Of a DNA stretch of 64,000 nt, positions 11,543 through 21,413 are shown piece after piece. Source of the DNA: Dichetophora obliterata (Eukaryota; Arthropoda; Insecta; Diptera; Sciomyzidae); the NCBI GenBank assembly GCA_963920525.1, contig OY986438.1, positions 134,788,671 to 134,852,670 on the forward strand. The letters run 5' to 3'. Positions within the stretch are counted from its first letter, which is position 1; every line of letters starts with the position of its first letter. The notes beneath the pieces were generated by a model. The model saw only the letters and a list, made by a program, of their open reading frames with translations, did no database searches and had not been told where the DNA came from. A program made the translations under genes and the position numbers.

Positions 11543-13868
11543 TACTATAGGCAATTTTATCCCTTTTTTTGGCCAAAATGAATTACAGCCAAACGGCTGG
11601 ACCAATTTAAATGATTTTTTTTTGGCATGACTCTTGGAAGACTATTAAGAGGGAGGGAGGGACCCTTAATGTTTTTCATACACTCAAAAAATAATTTATT
11701 TAAAATTTTTGTAAATTTTTTTCGAGTGCACACTAACTTTCAAAAGATAACAGTAGAAATGTATCTTACAGTAGAAATAAATGTAAAGAAGTAACAAAAC
11801 GAAGTTATATTTTAAAAAGGATTTTATTCAAAAATTTCATTGTCGAGTTCCAAATCGTCAACTACATTTAAAAAACATGGGTTCATAATGCCACAACTCT
11901 CTATTTCTTCATCTTCGCTTTCGGAATTTTCTTCGTCTGTTTGACAATTCTCCACAAAATTTTGCTCTTCTGATCTCAGTAATTCTATCACTTCTGGTGG
12001 AAGGTTTAATTTCTTCTGGTGCTTGATGCGTTTATTCAATGAAAGGCTGGAAATATAAGGATCTGATGTGTCCAATGCTCGATTAAAAACGTCTGTCAAG
12101 TTATTCTCACGGCTACTTTTTCGTGCATGAAGCAATCTATCAGATTTATATATTTTGTGGTGCGATTCAGAGGCATCCTCACCAAAGCATCCAACTGGAA
12201 GCACAGTCGACTCAATAATGTACAGAACCGCGACTGTACAAGAACCTTATGTACAGTAGCTATCATTGGCAACCATGGATACTTCTGCATGAACATTGTG
12301 GCCGTTTGAAAACAAAAGTCTTCAAATTTACTCGAATCTAAAGGAAGCTGACATGATAAGCATATTAAAATGACTTTTAAATTAAAAATGAGTTCTTTGT
12401 CAATTCCTGTAATTTCACAAAACTTTAAATGTTATTTGAACGCGCGCAAAGGTATAATTGTTGTGGCCAAAAGAGAGGAATCACAATTTTGAGACGAACC
12501 CGCCTTTTCAAACTGTTGCTTATAGTTTGTATAGCCAGTACTGCTGTCAAATCCATAACTGACAATGAGTTCGGCGTATAAAATGTCGGTTTTTTTTTGT
12601 TTCTATTAAGGTACATATAACTTCCTCTTGCACTTTTATTATTCTTTGGGATGTATGCTTCAGTAACATTTTCAATGGAACTTTCACTAAAGTCTCAGTA
12701 ACTATTACGCCATCTGGTCTGCATTTATATTTACTACGTTTAATTTCTTTGTATAGAGGATATATATAGCAATTACTCATTTTGTTTTGATTTCTTATAT
12801 TGCAATATTGCTCTTTTGAAAAGTTGTTTTCTAAAAAAAAGGCTAGTCCTTCATCACCAGATAGCTTAGTTGATGTCGGTCTTCAAATTAGTTTTCGTAT
12901 TTTCGCAGCTCTAGTTGGAGTACTGACACTCTTTTTTAAAACCACTGTTAAATCTAACTGGTTACATTTACGAGCAGCCATAGAAGCAGCAATAACTAGG
13001 GGTTCAACTTCATTATTTGATCTTTAGAGATTTCTGCTGCAACTCTTTTTTTTGTTCTCTCAGATTTTTGGCAAAAATTTTATTGCGGCCGTCAGGGCTT
13101 TGGTTTAGTGGAGGCAGACTGCGTTTCTGGTTTTTTTATCAAAAACTTTGAAACTCCTACAACTTTTATGCCATTTAATATCCATATTTGAACAAAATAT
13201 TCTTGACTGCTTCTTTATATATTGATTAAAGTTTTCCGAACAATCACTCTCAGCAATGTATGAAAAGAAATGGGCACAAATAGCGGCTCTTTTCTCATCT
13301 TCGTTGTGTTTACTTTCGCCATATATTGAATATAACTCTGAATTTGGCACGCAGTAGTCACCTGCAAAAATGCGTTTTTTAAAAAAGTTTGCACATATCC
13401 GTGGATGGAATTTATGAAATTCGGAAGGTAATTGATTGTCCAAGAGAACTTTTATGGTTTAATGGCTATCATATGCTATCATTTTTTTGTAAGTCTAAAT
13501 AAATTTCCAATTCATAATTCCATAAGTTAATCTTAAGGTCACTTCAATTATTCCAATTTAATCGATCTAACAGATGACTTCACCAACATTTCACTGTTTA
13601 TCATTAAAGTACTCACCTTCGACATTATTTTCCATTTTTAAGTTTTTAAAAACAATAAATTTTTATTATGAAAACTTTTCTTAGAATCTAATTTAGAAAC
13701 TAATTTAGAAATTGCGAGCAAAGCATGTGATAAAGTTACAGTAAATAAATTCTTTCGAAAAATGTAAACAGACATGGCTACTTTGTTATTTTATTTTATG
13801 TTAAAGCACTTTGCAAAAATTTTAATTTTGACTTTTGGCCAAAAAAGTGATTAAAATTTCCTATAGTG
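11543..13868 (-). mobile_element. Transib element 1 (RAG1-related transposon)
   Basis: The right end, read inward, begins CACTATAGGAAATTTTAATC. The left end reads TACTATAGGCAATTTTATCC, so the inverted repeats share about 30 bases (through TTTTTTGGCC) and differ at the first base. The element is flanked by the 5-bp direct duplication TAATG at 11538-11542 and 13869-13873. CAC-starting TIRs and 5-bp duplications are hallmarks of the Transib superfamily. It lies inside LINE-B; removing it with one TAATG gives KIYFSNHY followed directly by DCIITKSNA. Confidence 0.88.
11824..13443 (-). pseudogene. Transib transposase 1, decayed
   Basis: Transib transposases are relatives of the RAG1 recombinase; they cut at CAC-type ends. 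The N-terminal block is 13443-13105 (MDNQLPSEFHKFHPRICAN start). The middle is recognisable as PDGVIVTETLVKVPLK (about 12719-12670), followed by the first catalytic-Asp block YGFDSSTGYTNYKQQF (about 12556) in another frame. The C-terminal part has QKYPWLPMIATVHKVL (about 12290) and, after a frame change, LPVGCFGEDASESHHKIYK with the terminal Glu region, then SSRENNLTDVFNRALDTSDP (12204-11824). At least three frames are used and stops are present, for example near 12430. Non-functional. Confidence 0.8.
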
Positions 13869-14056
13869 TAATGGTTGGAAAAATAAATTTTTCTATCAAA
13901 TAGAATTCCAAGATCAGATTTAAACTCAACACGTGAAAGACCACTTGAGACCGCGATTGAGTAATAAAAAAAAAATTTGGTTGTTTTTCATATAAAAAGA
14001 CATAATGTTGCATTTGGCAATATTTAAATATAGTCTATTAACTGAACACCATTTGA

Positions 14057-14299
14057 CCCTAATCCTACGGCATTATTTTACAACGTATCCATCCCACTGC
14101 GATGTGAATTTGAGTCATACATGTACAAAAAATAAAAAATAGCGGTTGATGCTACGAAAGTTATGTTACTTTGAATTTGAAGAAAATTAATTCATTTGAG
14201 AATAAAAATACACTTCAATGCAAAAAAAGTACTTATTTAATAATTAAAATCTTATTAAAATCAAATGTGATCTAAAGTCACATCGTAGTAGGATAAGGG
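14057..14299. mobile_element. TTAA-flanked MITE (243 bp) in LINE-B
   Basis: Inverted ends CCCTAATCCTACGGC (left) and GTAGTAGGATAAGGG (right, i.e. CCCTTATCCTAC inverted) lie between TTGA (14053-14056) and TTAA (14300-14303). TTAA duplications and CCC-starting ends are typical of piggyBac-type transposition; the left copy has one mutation. It interrupts LINE-B between the palm YADY block and WCSVNRLYLN. Confidence 0.7.
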
Positions 14300-14526
14300 T
14301 TAATCATATTGAAGAAGCCGATGGTCAGAAGGTGAAGAAACCGAATTAAACAGTTTAACATAATCTGCATACATCAAACAGTTACTGTAAAAATTTTGGG
14401 AGATCGTTGATGAAAGAGACAAACAATAATGGTCCAAAGTGGCTTCCTTGGGCACACCAGAAAGGTTGGTAATATATTTAGAATAGCAGTTACCAATAAG
14501 GACAACTTGATATCTATCAGAAAGGT

Positions 14527-15503
14527 AGTTAGTTAGTTAGTTTATAGTGGGCCCATGTGCACCGCGATCCATTGGATCTATTGTGCATGCCCTTAATTAA
14601 CACTTCAGATTTAGGCATTTTATATATTTTAGCACTGTCTCTGGCTTGGTGTTCCAAATTGTGGATGGGTGCACTACTTCCCCTCCAAAATGGAGGCGTC
14701 TTAGGCTATGGGTTGTCGGACATTCACATAGAATGTGTTCGGGGGTTTCTTCTTCCTCCTCGCATAGTCTGCAGACGTCTGATTCAGAAAGATTAATATT
14801 TTTAAGATGGTATCTGAGCGAGCAGTGACCTGTGAAGAAACTGGTGAGAATTCCAAGGTCTGCTTTGGTAAGCTTGAGTAAATCTTTGGATTTTGCTTTA
14901 CTTTTTCTTAGCTTGCCTCTGTTCATTAGTGTTGTTCCAGTGGCACTGAAATTTCGTATCTTCCCATATTCTAATTTTTTCTAGAATGCAGCCTTTTGCT
15001 AAGTTACAGAATGGTTCAGGTCCTATAAGAGTTCGAGACGCTCCTTTTTTGGCAAGGCAGTCTGCCCTCGAATCCTTCGTGATCTGGAGCTCACCATAAT
15101 TCCATTTTGTTGCTTTGTCGCAGCGTATTTAATAGTTTTACGCAGTTGGAGACTAGTCTTGCTTCAAGTTCGTAGACTTGAAGGGCTTGCAAAGCCACTT
15201 GACTGTCTGAAAGTATGTAGATATGAGCCGCCTTTGATTTCCTACGGGGACATTCTCTGACAAAAACTTCAATGGCATATACCTCCGCCTGGAATATTGT
15301 CGGCGTGTTTCCCATTGGAAGAGCTTAATGGAACTTGGGACCATGTATCCCCACTCCCGTTACTCCATTTTCAAATTTTGACCCATCAATGTACCATATC
15401 TGTCAGCCAGGATCAACTGGGAAGCTATCATTCCTCCATAGTTGCCTATTAGGTATAACAATCTTGTAGCGTGTTGTGAAGGGATTTTTAAGAAGGGGTC
15501 ATT
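14527..15503 (-). mobile_element. RNase H-bearing LINE (I/R1/Loa-like), 5'-truncated
   Basis: Inserted in LINE-B with the 10-bp target duplication TCAGAAAGGT at 14517-14526 and 15504-15513. Its minus-strand 3' end carries an ACTAACTAACTA tail (seen as GTTAGTTAGTTAG near 14528). Removing it restores the LINE-B reading WLRNNLSDRYQVV. Only the RNase H domain and the C-terminal zinc knuckle remain, about 0.98 kb. Confidence 0.85.
14597..15490 (-). pseudogene. RNase H domain and C-terminal CCHC-like region of LINE
   Basis: RNase H would remove RNA from the RNA-DNA hybrid during retrotransposition. The minus strand shows IWYIDGSKFENGVTGVGI (first Asp), TIFQAEVYAIEVF (Glu) and YILSDSQVALQAL (second Asp), the expected order of catalytic residues. 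After a frame change near 15091 a second block follows: LGILTSFFTGHCSLRYHL, then VCRLCEEEEETPEHILCECP, a Cys/His knuckle. In-frame stops occur before the first Asp (near 15400) and near 15326. The upstream endonuclease and RT parts are absent because of 5' truncation. Confidence 0.82.
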
Positions 15504-15513
15504 TCAGAAAGGT

Positions 15514-17040
15514 TATTCCTCAGCCAGTAATGAAAGAGGAATGAAACCCCACTAGGGAAAGTTTTTTAACCATAATGGAGTGCTGAACTCTATCAAAGGC
15601 TTTGACGAAATCAGTAAAAATTACGTCAACTTAATTGGTTTTTTCCATTTCAGTTTTAATGAAGTAAGAGAACAGTGTTAGGTTTGTAGAAGTAGATTTA
15701 CCACTAACAAAACCGTGTTGGAATTCAGAGATAGAGTTTTTAATTCTAGCATAAATGCGTTTTTTGACAACTGACTTAAATAATTTAGGGATCAAGGGCA
15801 ATTTTGATATTGGTCGATAGTTCGCTATATTTTGTTTAGAGCCAGACTTATGAATAGGTACTATAATGGATTCTTTCCAAATATTCAAAAGCTGCCCTGT
15901 CTTTAAAGATAAATTATATAAAAGTGCTAATGGCTCTGCTAGAACAGCGGTGCAGTTTTTTAGAAATATTGGGGGAATATTAGCAGGACCAGTTCCTTTA
16001 TTAATGTCTAGAGTGAGCAGATCTTGTAAAAAATCATCATCAGAAAGAACTAATGAGCCTATATCAATAATATCACTTCATCGCCGTCGTCTAATAAAAA
16101 ATTCGATTGAAATTAATCAGCAAAAAGATTTGTGACATCTGAAGTGCTATTTGCAGTTTTTTCGTTAAAAAACATATTTTTAGGGAAACCCTTCGTGTTT
16201 CTTTTTTATTCAAGAAATTCCAAAACTTCCTCGGATTTTCTCTTATATCAGACTCTAGTTTATTAAGATAAGATTTGTAGAGCGATTCTTTAAGAGATGC
16301 GCATTCACTATGCGTTTGTAAATAGTTTTAACGAAAAGATATATTTATTTTACTTTTTTTTAAGAATTTGTTCATAAGGTTTTTTAATTTTGAAAGACTT
16401 CTATTGAAGCACTCCGGTTTAGAACTTTTCTTTATCTTTTTAATAGGAACAAAGAGAGTAAATGTTTGATTTATAATTTCGATAAAAAAGTCATGATTAT
16501 CTGACAAGATATCACCAAAACCCACACGCCAGTCCACACTCGGTAAAAAGGTAGATATCGCTCTGCAATCAATTTTTTTAAATGCAAAAACAAAAGTATC
16601 TTCTTCTATGGCAGATGTATCATAAATAAGAATTGCTAATTGTATTAAAAGTGCTTTATGATGAAAACTGTTATTTGAAAGAAAAAAAAATCCGATTCGA
16701 CACAGTTAGCATTAAGCTCATTATCAATAAAAATAAGATATAAGATTTTGTTTAAGCTATTTGTGACGTAGGCGGTCGTAGTCTAGTGGGTAGAGTGCGT
16801 GGCCCCTAAGCTAAAGATCCGCGGTAGCCCGGGTTCAATTCCAGCTCAGACAGAAAATTTTTCCAATTGAAATAATTTTTCTGTTTGGTTTATTATTTGT
16901 GACAGAGTTTATTTGAATCAGACCCAAGGAATATATAGGGTCTAAAAAATCTTCAATCAAAATATTAATAAAGTGCATAGAATAAACTTCACTTGAAGAG
17001 CATACAATAGAATATGCAATAGAGCATAACAGAATATAAT
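15514..17040 (-). pseudogene. LINE-B endonuclease end and reverse transcriptase N-terminal half
   Basis: Minus-strand reading gives the end of an APE endonuclease (LGLIQINSVTNSLNKIL, then LIFIDNELN), a linker (DNHDFFIEIINQTFTLF), a spacer (ESDIRENPRKFWNFLN) and then RT blocks: IIVPIHKSGSKQNIANYRPI, the QHGFVSGKSTSTNLTLF region and VDVIFTDFVKAFDRV. Several stops and frameshifts occur, for example near 16327 and at 15631. The SINE at 16768-16893 interrupts the endonuclease part. No start codon is present because the element is 5'-truncated. This would have encoded the nicking and copying enzyme of a non-LTR retrotransposon. Confidence 0.82.
16768..16893 (+). mobile_element. tRNA-derived SINE (126 bp)
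   Basis: The head has an A-box-like TAGTCTAGTGGG and a B box GGTTCAATTCC at tRNA spacing, giving an internal pol III promoter. A short 3' body ends in CTGTTTGG. It is flanked by the 10-bp duplication TATTTGTGAC at 16758-16767 and 16894-16903. The insert splits LINE-B, and excision restores QINSVTNSLNKI. The arms do not pair into a good cloverleaf, so it is not a working tRNA gene. Confidence 0.82.
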
Positions 17041-17392
17041 ATATTAGTATTGCACTAAGTTTATTGAGGTGGCCCTTTTTTACAAAAGTTTAATTTTTGT
17101 TTTCGCCGGCAAAAACTATTCGATTTGATATAAAAGTTTCGTGCCGATCGATGAATTTTTAGAACTCGTTCAAGAGCTCGATAGTTGGAAAGGCGCTTTA
17201 CAAAGGGTTTTACTTAATATTTTATCAAAAGGTATTAAAAACAACGCTTGCAGTAATTTTTTTTTTTTAAAAACTAGTAAGCTTTTCATTTTTTATTTAG
17301 CTGTTCTTTACAATGAGCTATTAAACATTGAAATTGGATAAAAGAACCAGAGTTCTGATATACAACTTTTCTATTTTTTTTTTGTTATAGTA
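17041..17392. other. Intronic sequence between two LINEs
   Basis: AT-rich with no gene. Its right part (17285-17380) is the left member of a direct repeat that flanks the next LINE. Confidence 0.4.
17285..17380 (+). repeat. Direct repeat, left copy (partner 19978-20072)
   Basis: Both copies share TTTTATTTA-CTGTT, AATGAGC, ATTAAACAT, GAAAT-GGATAAAA, ACCAGAGTT-TGAT and ACAACTTTTC-like blocks over about 85 bases. The LINE at 17403-19848 lies between them with its own short target duplication, so this longer repeat predates or is independent of the insertion. Confidence 0.65.
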
Positions 17393-17402
17393 AAGAAAAA
17401 AT

Positions 17403-19848
17403 TGTTTTGGTCCAACAGTCGGAAAGTTCAGCCTCCACGACAACACCTCCGATAACGGAATGAGGCTGATTGACTTCGCCGCAGCACGAAACATGGTTGT
17501 AAGTAGCACTAGATTCAAGCATCTCAATATTCATAAAGCCACCTGGATGTCCCCTGATCAAAAAACCAAGAATCAAATTGATCACGTTTTGATCGACGGA
17601 AGGCACTCCTCCAGTGTATTGGATGTACGCACGATCCGTGGTGCAAACAGAGTGCATTGACTCGGATCACTATTTTGTTGCAGCCAAAAGCCGTACACGT
17701 CTTTGCGCAGCTAAGAATACACGCAACCCTACACAGAGAAAGCTAGACGTCGACAAGCTGCAATCGAAACAGACAGCCGATGCTTTTGCCACTCGACTCT
17801 CACTCCTGCTTCAAAGCACTCCTCCAATCGATGATATATGCGCGCAATGGACATACATTTCGAACTCCATGCGAGCGGCTGCTGAAGAGGTGATTGGCTA
17901 CCAACGCCCTCGCCGAAACCAGTGGTACGACCAGGAGTGTCGCGACGCCACTGCAGAGAAAGACGCCGCCTACAAAGCCACCCTGCAGTCGGTTGTAACG
18001 CCCGCTGCTAAGGAGCGATACAAAGAAAAGAGGAGGAAAAACAGACATATTTTCAGGCGGAAAAAAAAGAAAAGCAGAAAAGCGCGAGCAGGAGAAGATT
18101 GATATGTATGGTGACAGGAGTAAGGCCCGAAAATTTTTCGAAATAATAAAACGCCTTGCCGATGGTTTTAAAACCGGGGCTTCTTCCTGCAAGGATGAAA
18201 ACGGGAATCTAGTGACCGATGTCCAGAGTACACTGACGTTATGGATGGAACACTTCTGTAAGCTTCTAAATGGCGACGCTGACAGCAATCCCGCCAATAA
18301 AAATGATATTCCGGAAACCCCAATTTTGGATGACAGCGTTGAGGTTCCGCTGCCCGACTATGATGAAGTTCTGACAGCTATAGCTCGGCTTAAAAGTAAC
18401 AAAGCCGCGGAAGCTGATGGCTTACCTGCTGAGCTGTTTAGAACGGAGGCGAAGCTCTACTTAAATGCATTCACGAGCTTCTATGCAGAATATGGTCGGA
18501 AGAATGCATTTCGAATGATTGGAATCTCTGTGTGCTCTGCCCAATCCACAAGAAAGGCGATCCCACTATCTGTGCCAATTACCGTGGGATATGCCTTCTT
18601 AATATCGCATATAAGGTCCTGTCGAGCTTTTTATGTGAAAGATTGAAGCCCATTGTAAACGAACCGATCGGACCTTATCAGTGTGGCTTCAGACCTGGAA
18701 AGTCCACCATCGACCAGATTTTCACGCTACGACAAATCTTAGAGTAGACTCAAGAAAAACAAGTCGACACCATCTTTTTGTCGACTACAAAGCCGCCTTC
18801 GACAGCCCAATAAGGAAGCACCTGTACTCCACCATGTCTGAATTTGGTATTCCTGCAAAACTAATACGACTTTGCAGGATAACACTGAGCAACACCAGCA
18901 GCGCAGTTAAAATCGGGAAGGACCTCTCCCTACCATTTATTACCAAACGAGGTTTCAGACAAGGTGATTCCTTATCGTGCGACTTTTTCAACCTAATGAT
19001 GGAAAAGATCATCCGAGCTGCTGATCTGAGACGTAGTGGCACAATATTCTACAAGAGTGTTATGCTGCTTGCGTATGCTGATGACATAGATATCATTGGC
19101 CATAATACGCGCGAAGTCAGTGCAGCATTTTCCAGATTAGAAAGAGAGGCAAGTTGAATGGGTCTGGCAGTGAATGTAGATAAGACGAAATACTTAGTGT
19201 CAACAAACAAACAGTCCCAGCGTCTTGGAACCCACGTTACCGTTGACAATACCTCCTTCGAGTTTGTGAAGAACTTCGTTTATCTGGGATCATGCATTAA
19301 CTCAACCAACGACATCAGCATTGGGATCAAACGAAGAATAACTCTTGCCAACAGGTGTTACTTCGGGCTCAGTAGGCAAGTGAGAAGCAGAGCCCTCTCT
19401 CGACGAACGAAAATCACGCTCTATAAATCGCTCATCATGCCCGTCCTACTTTACGCATCACAAACCTGGACGCTGAGCAGTTCAGATGAAAAGACTTTAG
19501 GAGCATTCGAGAGAAAGATTCTTCGTAAGATCTACGGACCAATCTGTGTCAATGGCGAGTACCGAATACGGTGGAATGATGAACTGTATGAGCTGTACGC
19601 TGGTCATGTTCAGCGCATGAAAGACGATGCTCCAGTGAAGAAAACATTCGATTCGGTACCCAGCGGCGGTCAACGCAGAAGAGGACGACCGCATCTTCGT
19701 TGGAAAGACCAAGTAGAGGACAACCTGACGAAGCTTGGAATTTCCAACTGGCGCCAGCAAGCGAAAGACAGAAATGGCTGACGCAAATTTTTAGATGAGG
19801 TGACCGACATACGGTTGTAGCGCCAACTAAGTAAGTAATTAAGTAAGT
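17403..19848 (+). mobile_element. RTE-like LINE, copy 2, 5'-truncated
   Basis: It starts inside the endonuclease and runs to a TAAGTAAGTAATTAAGTAAG tail. The 10-bp duplication AAGAAAAAAT lies at 17393-17402 and 19849-19858. Compared with copy 1 it has a 48-base in-frame deletion after ELYELYA (near 19611) but retains more of the endonuclease. Divergence between the copies looks modest, so both belong to one family that was active relatively recently. Confidence 0.85.
17406..19781 (+). pseudogene. APE endonuclease end and reverse transcriptase, RTE-like LINE copy 2
   Basis: The endonuclease end shows KFSLHDNTSDNGMRLIDF, NQIDHVLIDGRHSSSV and, after a one-base shift near 17650, IDSDHYFVAAK (the SDH motif). 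A linker with QWYDQECRDATAEKD follows. RT blocks are NKAAEADGLPAELF, LCPIHKKGDPTICANYRGIC (18532), YQCGFRPGKSTIDQI, GFRQGDSLSCDFFNLMMEKI and the intact catalytic block LLAYADDIDIIGH (about 19068). A TGA at 19155, a single change from the CGA seen in copy 1, splits the RT from its thumb. The C-terminal block has RKILRKIYGPICVNGEYRIR. Frames change near 17650, 18100, 18500 and 18680. Non-functional. Confidence 0.85.
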
Positions 19849-19977
19849 AAGAAAAAATCGTACAAACTCAAATTAGAAAAAATTGGAATGAAATGTTATT
19901 GAAATATTTTCTAAAACTCAATTAATTACAAATTCCAAAAATTATGTGAATATGTTAAATAAAGTGGTCGTTATGAA

Positions 19978-20072
19978 ATTTTTTTATTTAACTGTTTTTT
20001 AAAATGAGCATTAAACATGGAAATAGGATAAAAAGTACCAGAGTTGTGATGTATAACTTTTCGAAAAATTTA
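19978..20072 (+). repeat. Direct repeat, right copy (partner 17285-17380)
   Basis: See the partner entry: the shared blocks include TTTTATTTAACTGTTTTTTA and GAAATAGGATAAAAAGTACC with small differences. Confidence 0.65.
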
Positions 20073-20618
20073 ATTTGTTTTTATTGTACATTCGTAAATT
20101 TCGATTATCGTAATTTCGTAAATTTTTACGAAAAAAATTCCCAAGAAACCAAAAATTCTAAATTTTTGAAAATGCCACAACAAGTGGCTTAAACACAATC
20201 CTTAACTATAATATGCACAAAATACTAGACCATAATTCGGATAAAAAAGTTATAGCTGCTGAAACTCAACCTTTTTTTTTCAAAAAACCTCAAAGTGCCT
20301 GTTTCTGGCATTTCGAACACAAAAAAAAAAAAAAAAAACAAATAACTATATTTCTCATTTCAAATTACTTGAGGTGGACACGTGCCGTGGTTTTTCCGTG
20401 CTTAAGAAAAGCAAAGTCGTGCGTGATTTTCCATGTTCGTGCACTAATATTTTATTACTTTCACTTAAGCCACTATTTAAAGAACTAATAAAAATAATAA
20501 ATACACATTCTAATATTATAATAATTCCAACATAAATTTTAAAACATAAACATAAATTTTAAAAAATATGTGTACCATTTTCATATCTTCTTTGGAAAGT
20601 TCTAAATCGTGCTTTTCC

Positions 20619-20635
20619 GTGTGTGTGTGTGTGTG
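20619..20635 (+). repeat. GT microsatellite
   Basis: Eight uninterrupted GT units plus one base, in a locally CGTG-rich stretch (20580-20720) that repeats TTCGTGC/CTCGTGTTCGT-like words. Confidence 0.85.
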
Positions 20636-21413
20636 CGTTTTCGTGCAAGTACGAAAAGTCAATTTTGTGCTCGTGTTCGTACGTGCAAATGGTCGTTGTG
20701 CTCGTATATGCCGGTGCCTCAAAAATGTTGCATCCATTTATCTCTAAAAATCAGGCAGCGTAAATAACTGTTATCGAAAAATTTTTATCAAAAAAATCAG
20801 GGTCTTGCAGGTATCGCAGACATATGAGGTCTTTATTAAAATGATCACATTGAAATCTTTATTCAAAATCGTTATAATATTCAAAAAAGTCCTAAAATCA
20901 TTTACAAACTTTTGTGTAATTTCTTTAATATTGTAGCTAAATTATTTTTTTTTTAAATTTTTTTAATTGTTCTTTTTCCCACCATATAATTGTTATTTCC
21001 GAAAACCTATAATAATAAATAAAAAATATATAATAATAGTGTTATAATTGTTGTAGGGAAGACGCTGAAGTAATATGTTTTGAGAACCACCGTACACTTG
21101 TTCGTTACCGAAAGAAACAATTGACAACGTAGCCGTTTCTGGTAACATGATAGACGATGTCGAAATTCTATTGGTACCTTGCCACATTCAGGATACTGAG
21201 AGGCATGTTAAGCTCGTCACGGAGGCGTCAGTAGCTGCTGCTTCGGCATAATGAAGAAAAGGAATAATGTTTTCTATGTTGGAGGGTAGTTCAAAAAGGC
21301 CAAAATTCGAAACAAAAAGCGATTTTTAGTCCTTTACAGGATGTAGAAAAATTATTTGTTCTTATTTTGTTAACAGTAACAGTAACAGTTCCAAATTATA
21401 CTTTACTTTTTCA

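Larger units (their letters stand above)
10990..14516 (-). pseudogene. LINE-B reverse transcriptase C-terminal half
   Basis: After the nested RNase H LINE, the minus strand continues with LSDRYQVVLIGNCYSKYI, GVPKGSHFGPLLF and FINDL, which are RT palm motifs. The catalytic tetrad is YADY in MYADYVKLF rather than YADD, a disabling change. Further on come WCSVNRLYLN, DLGILFDRKIYFSNHY and, across the Transib, DCIITKSNAIMGFLRRN. The C-terminal part includes LVRSILEYGCVI, LRLEKTQKHYTRYIM and APERYFRQRDFFYISYHRT. Frameshifts and stops occur near 11338 and 11385. Confidence 0.82.
10885..17040 (-). mobile_element. Jockey-type LINE (LINE-B) carrying four later insertions
   Basis: Reading the minus strand from about 17040 to 10885 gives the endonuclease end, a linker, the reverse transcriptase and the C-terminal region in order. 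Four insertions split it: SINE 16768-16893, RNase H LINE 14527-15503, TTAA MITE 14057-14299 and Transib 11543-13868. For three of them, deleting the insert plus one target duplication restores continuous LINE protein. The 5' end is truncated within the endonuclease. The 3' end is approximate, in a T-rich (minus-strand A-rich) tail near 10900. Confidence 0.85.
19859..21413. other. AT-rich intronic sequence, no gene
   Basis: Holds the right direct-repeat copy (19978-20072), several homopolymer runs and one GT microsatellite. Short reading frames here are low-complexity. Confidence 0.4.
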
